From Alitta virens (taxonomy: Eukaryota; Annelida; Polychaeta; Phyllodocida; Nereididae), in assembly GCA_932294295.1 (NCBI GenBank), contig OW028573.1, positions 14,280,155-14,344,154 on the forward strand: a stretch of DNA of 64,000 nt. Direction: 5' to 3'. Under the pieces are notes generated by a model, which saw nothing but the letters and a program-made list of their open reading frames with translations, was not told the DNA's origin and ran no database searches. This document shows, one piece after another, positions 60,304 through 64,000 of this stretch (position 1 is the stretch's first letter; every line of letters begins with the position of its first letter). Made by a program: the position numbers and the translations under genes.

Positions 60304-63264
60304 ATGTTAGGACTTTTGTCGTACAGAGAACAAGGTCTAATCACCCCAGGCAGGGTGGAGAAAGCAGAATGTACGCGCAGATCTCTTGCAACTGAGCTCA
60401 GTCGCCTGCAAGATGTTAAAGGAGTCCACACAGGATCTGTCAACACACTGGATCTAGACATAATTGAAGGCAGATAGTATGTTTCAAGTGATACATATTA
60501 GTAATGATGTATTAACGTTTGGCCTCTTGCTATGTTGTTGTAGTAATAGATTTATTATGATGGAATAATTGATATATATATATATATATATATATTGTAC
60601 ACACAATTAATAGGACAATGGCTATAGAGTATAGAAACTGCAGAAAGTTTGGCTATTGGCATTGCAGATAATAGCAGAATGCATGATGTCACCATAACAC
60701 AATACCAGATGACATCACCAGTAATTAAGCTTTTTATAGCCACTGCACACGCAGTGTACTGTTTATAAAGTCCTTGTTTTCTCTCATAGTCTACTCTCAG
60801 GATCAACAGACGGATGCTTGGCAGTTCATGATCTCCATAATCTGCAGAGAAATCCAAAGTGCACGTACGAGGCAGTATTCCAAATCAAACGGCAGCATGA
60901 GGGTGCTCATCAGTACAGCATAGAAACAGTACAATGGTACCCACTGGACACTGGTATGTTCACATCTAGTGGGGTTGACAAGCGCCTCAAAGTCTGGGAC
61001 ACAAACATGTTAGTGGTAAGTCCCAATTACAGAATGCAAGGCCACAAATAATATGCAGTTTTTCTACTCCTTATAGAAAATCAGCTTCTTTTGAAGCATT
61101 CTGCCTTACACACATTGGCAAAGAGTTCTTATGCTATTGCTGAGATGTAGGCCGAATGCCAGTCATAACGGCTACACGCGAAAACGGCTACAACCCAAAA
61201 CGGTTACAAAATTTAATGGCATCCCCAAAACGGCTACAATCAAAAATCCCAAATTAAGAGATGACCAAAACGGCTACAGGCGATGTCCAAAACGGCTACA
61301 GCCATAAATTCGAAGTCCAAAACGGCTACACTTTCATACACCAAAACGGCTACACATTTTTTTTTCGTAAGAAGATACGATCACAAGGAGAAGCCAAGAT
61401 TGCATGTCATTGATGGTACAGCCGGCGGCAATTAAAGAAGATGCAATTGCATTTAATGCATGACGTACATTGATTGTACGGTCGGCGGCAATTAAAGAAC
61501 CTGCATACGCGCCATAGATCTACCTTTTTATATGATCTGTAGATGTTTTGGTCTGTTGCCGTTTTGGTCTTTGTGGTTGTAGCTGTTTGGTGTCAAGGCC
61601 GGTCAGCGTAAAAAACTACTGTTGCCGTTTTGGTTAAGGCTTGAAAAACACTGTTGCCGTTTTGGTTATGTCCTCAAAATTGGTGTAGCCGTTTTGGTTA
61701 TCGTCTTGTAGCCGTTTTGGTTTTAGCCGTTTTGGTTGTAGCCGTTATGGTTGTAGCCGTTTTCGCGTGTAGCCGTTATGACCGCCACCCATGTAGGCCT
61801 AATAAGCATAGTGTGGCAGATGGTTGTGGTAGTTCTGTCTGACTTCTCCTTTACACAGAGAGTAGTACATGTAGAAATTTGAAATCAAACTTAGCATTAG
61901 CAATTATTTACGTTTATAGATATCATGGCTATATGGGTAGAGTTGTTCTCAAAGCTCATATATATAGTTGTGCTAGTAATGTCATATTTCAATGAAATTC
62001 ATGGAGATTAATTCTTTCTTCGACAGGTAGCAGATGAATTCAAATTCAACAGCATGATATATCATCATGACATATCTGCAGTAGCATCCCAGCATTCCTT
62101 AATTGCTATATCATCCGCGAGTTCTAAAGTTCGTCTGGTTGATTTAAAAAGTGGGTCATCCACACACACTCTTAAAGGCCACAAGAAAGCAGTCTACGTA
62201 GCAAAATGGTCTCCTAGAGATGAATTTCTCATTGCTTCAGGCAGGTATGTATGACCTTGACTGATTCTTCAGTCCCTACATCAGAGACCAAGCTGTTCAG
62301 TTCATAATGTTGGTGAAAATTAACTTGGTGATTTTTCACTTAAGTTTTAACTTCAATTTCAGCGCAGATAATATGGTTTACCTTTGGGACGTAAGAAGTT
62401 CCAAAGGCAGCATGATGGTTTTAGACCAGCATAATGGAGACACTAAAGCTGGCCCCCATTCAGGTAATGTCATATTTCAATGAAATTCATGGAGATTCTT
62501 TATTCATAATTGGCTTTATGAGCTTCAGAAATTGGTAGAATGGGAATGAGTTGTCACACACGTAAGATGCACCAATGTATTAGTACACATATAACTAGCA
62601 AGTCAAAATACTTGACCAGTTCTGGGACCTCACCATGGCCATTTTCTGATGATATCACAATACTTATCTCTGAGTACAAAGAGAGGTCAATGAGGCAAAA
62701 ATGCCAAACATGGCTAGATCTACATTTGCCATGTCTTACATTATTTTATCATTTCAAAATCTTTCATATGCAGTCAACACAGCTCACAACGGCAGTATCA
62801 ACGGATTGCGTTTTACCCCAGATGGTCTTCACATTCTGACGTATGGCACAGACAATCGGCTGCGATACTGGTCAACTCTCAATGGGAAAAATACAATGAT
62901 AAACTTTGGCAAAGTAGAAAATGAATGCAAAAAGACAATGCAGATCGCCACTTCATATAATACTAGTCCAGAGATAGCATATATTCCAACTGACAATAAT
63001 ATAGAGATGTTCGACTTGTCTAGCGGCGAAAAGCTCAATACTTTGCGAGGACACTACAATCAAATCAACTGTGTTTTATTTGACTGGCAAAACCAGCACT
63101 TGATTAGTGGAGGCAATGACAGAAATATACTTATTTGGACTCCAGAAATGCCGACAGACACTGATATCGACAATGACAAGGCTAATGCCAATACGTCCAG
63201 AGTGAACAAGTTTACACAAAGAGTTGGAACTGCTGATGCTTGGAGTGATGACGAGGATGACTGA
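60304..63264 (+). CDS. ERCC8: Cockayne syndrome WD-repeat protein CSA
   Basis: Complete gene of 402 residues (human 396) in five exons: 60304-60476, 60790-61015, 62027-62244, 62363-62463, 62774-63264. CSA is the WD40 substrate receptor of the CUL4-DDB1 ubiquitin ligase in transcription-coupled repair. Exon 1 is only 57 codons but reads MLGLLSYREQGL, AECTRRSLATEL and HTGSVNTLDLDIIEGRY, matching human MLGFLSARQTGL and INTLDIEPVEGRY. Then come YSIETVQWYPLDTGMFTSS, LKVWDTN, DLKSGSSTHTLKGH, the DDB1-binding DWD motif LYLWDVR-type (VYLWDVR, about residue 213), TAHNGSINGLRFTPDGLHIL, GTDNRLRYW and LRGHYNQINC. The C-terminus AWSDDEDD resembles human AWSSSDEEG. Intron 2 contains a foldback element; introns 2 and 4 share a 34-bp repeat. 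Confidence 0.96.
61154..61790. mobile_element. AACGGCTACA iterated-word foldback element, complete with 9-bp target duplication
   Basis: The 637-bp element in ERCC8 intron 2 is flanked by perfect ATGTAGGCC copies (61145-61153 and 61791-61799). Its ends GAATGCCAGTCATAACGGCT and, complemented, GGGTGGCGGTCATAACGGCT are inverted repeats that continue through CACGCGAAAACGGCTACAAC. The left arm carries eight AACGGCTACA-type words and the right arm about nine complements (TGTAGCCGTT), near 16-bp spacing at the ends. The centre has a 33-bp imperfect direct repeat with a 60-bp period (GTCATTGATGGTACAGCC... near 61406 and 61466). No ORF. Confidence 0.85.
61976..62497 (+). repeat. 34-bp identical direct repeat in ERCC8 introns 2 and 4
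   Basis: The 34 bases starting GTAATGTCATATTTCAATGA are identical at 61976-62009 (near the end of intron 2) and 62464-62497 (the first 34 bases of intron 4, including its GT donor). The copies are 488 bp apart and flank exons 3 and 4. Confidence 0.85.
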
Positions 63265-63709
63265 TGACTCATTAAAAAATATTTTATACATATCTTGCCT
63301 TGTTTTTATGTGATTAATCTATTGAACCTGGTAATAGATTACAATGCATGCTTATCAAGCATGCGTGAGGCCATACAAAGCATAACTTTAGAATAAGAAC
63401 TGTTACATATTGTATTTACAAAAATATTTATTTTGAAGTACAACATTTACATTTTAGTTACAAGTACAACCGGTTGATACTCAGAAAATATATACATGAA
63501 CACAAAAGGATTTTTTTTTCTATTCTATGAATTATTTAAGTCCTATACATATTTACAAGAAATCTGTCTCATAAAAACAACACTTCACACTAATGACACA
63601 CATGCATGAAATGATGATGATTTAATTGGTCATAAATATTTCTGATTGATGAAAGACCAAACATCACACTCACTCACAGTCACACATGAACTTGCAAAAA
63701 TAGTTTCTG
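63265..63709. other. Convergent 3' flanks of ERCC8 and HDAC3
   Basis: This 445-bp spacer separates the two stop codons. ATTAAA at 63271-63276, seven bases after the ERCC8 stop, is a possible but unusually close poly(A) signal. On the minus strand AATAAA at 63427-63432 is a good candidate for HDAC3. Nothing else is visible. Confidence 0.6.
63427..63432 (-). terminator. Candidate poly(A) signal of HDAC3
   Basis: AATAAA on the minus strand, about 280 bases after the HDAC3 stop codon. Confidence 0.5.
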
Positions 63710-64000
63710 TTATACATCCAGGTCTCCGTCTTCTTTGTCATTATCTTGGTCACCATCATAGAACTCATTTGCTGGTTCAATTCTGGAAAATATTAACATA
63801 AAGATTGAAACATTCTGTCACATACAGTGTGTTATATCATAACGCTTTGAAAGAAAACTATTTCTAAACATTTGAAGATTATCTTCACCTTCTATCTTCT
63901 GCTTCTTGATGATTTCTGATGTCTGGATTCAGATTCTCATCAGGGTCTTCTAAGTTGAAAATGTCTGTCGGAATATCCTGCATCTGAACACTAGGGGCAT
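63710..64000 (-). CDS. HDAC3: Histone deacetylase 3, C-terminal exons (5' part beyond window)
   Basis: Class I histone deacetylase, catalytic subunit of the NCoR/SMRT corepressor complex in the nucleus. Two exons are seen: 64000-63889 (continuing past the edge) and 63782-63710. They encode APSVQMQDIPTDIFNLEDP, then an acidic stretch, then NEFYDGDQDNDKEDGDLDV and stop. This matches the human HDAC3 tail (NHAPSVQIHDVPADLL, NEFYDGDHDNDKESDVEI), including the ending that distinguishes HDAC3 from HDAC1 and HDAC2. The deacetylase domain lies right of the window. Confidence 0.93.

Noticed and set aside
58447..61790. CRISPR-like arrays of short repeats
   Set aside because: The words are only about 10 bp, irregularly spaced, without unique 30-bp spacers, and point inward from both ends. 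The host is a eukaryote.

Overview
This is animal nuclear DNA. All six recognisable genes are split by many short-to-medium GT-AG introns. Exons are clearly richer in GC than the AT-rich introns. The remaining sequence is full of small inverted-repeat elements, homopolymers and AT repeats. Gene content and intron density suggest an invertebrate, most likely a marine deuterostome (echinoderm, hemichordate or cephalochordate). The species cannot be named from the sequence. Splice sites were placed by hand from reading frame, GT/AG signals and family resemblance. Every complete exon chain sums to a multiple of three.

Layout: (1) 1-5541, minus: TGS1 (cap hypermethylase), N-terminal part only; the methyltransferase domain lies beyond the left edge. 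(2) 5542-12431: repeat-rich intergenic DNA with a 412-bp inverted-repeat element beside TGS1, a truncated iterated-word foldback element, a tandem composite repeat with GC hairpins and a perfect 53-bp-arm AT palindrome. (3) 12432-38482, plus: one 14-exon gene for a 1,159-residue adaptor with two THEMIS-type CABIT domains, Gln-rich tyrosine-motif exons and a GAREM-type C-terminal SAM domain. (4) 38483-43007: 3' flank and spacer. (5) 43008-54050, minus: complete 26-exon NUP153 (1,516 residues) with five zinc fingers and an FG-rich tail. (6) 54051-55927: spacer with a foldback element. (7) 55928-60158, minus: RCL1, nine exons, 376 residues. (8) 60304-63264, plus: ERCC8/CSA, five exons, 402 residues, head-to-head with RCL1 across 145 bp. 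(9) 63710-64000, minus: C-terminus of HDAC3, tail-to-tail with ERCC8.

TGS1, NUP153, RCL1, ERCC8 and HDAC3 are housekeeping genes of RNA caps, nuclear pore, 18S rRNA processing, DNA repair and chromatin. They do not form an operon or a shared pathway. The adaptor gene is the unusual protein: it joins domains that vertebrates keep in separate THEMIS and GAREM proteins.

The most unusual DNA is a group of ORF-less foldback elements (about 7.1, 55.2, 58.4 and 61.2 kb). Each is built from roughly 10-bp words repeated about every 14-16 bp, pointing inward from both ends. Two copies are flanked by 9-bp target duplications. Two different word families share related outer termini, which suggests one superfamily. 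The architecture recalls FB elements of Drosophila and TU elements of sea urchins.
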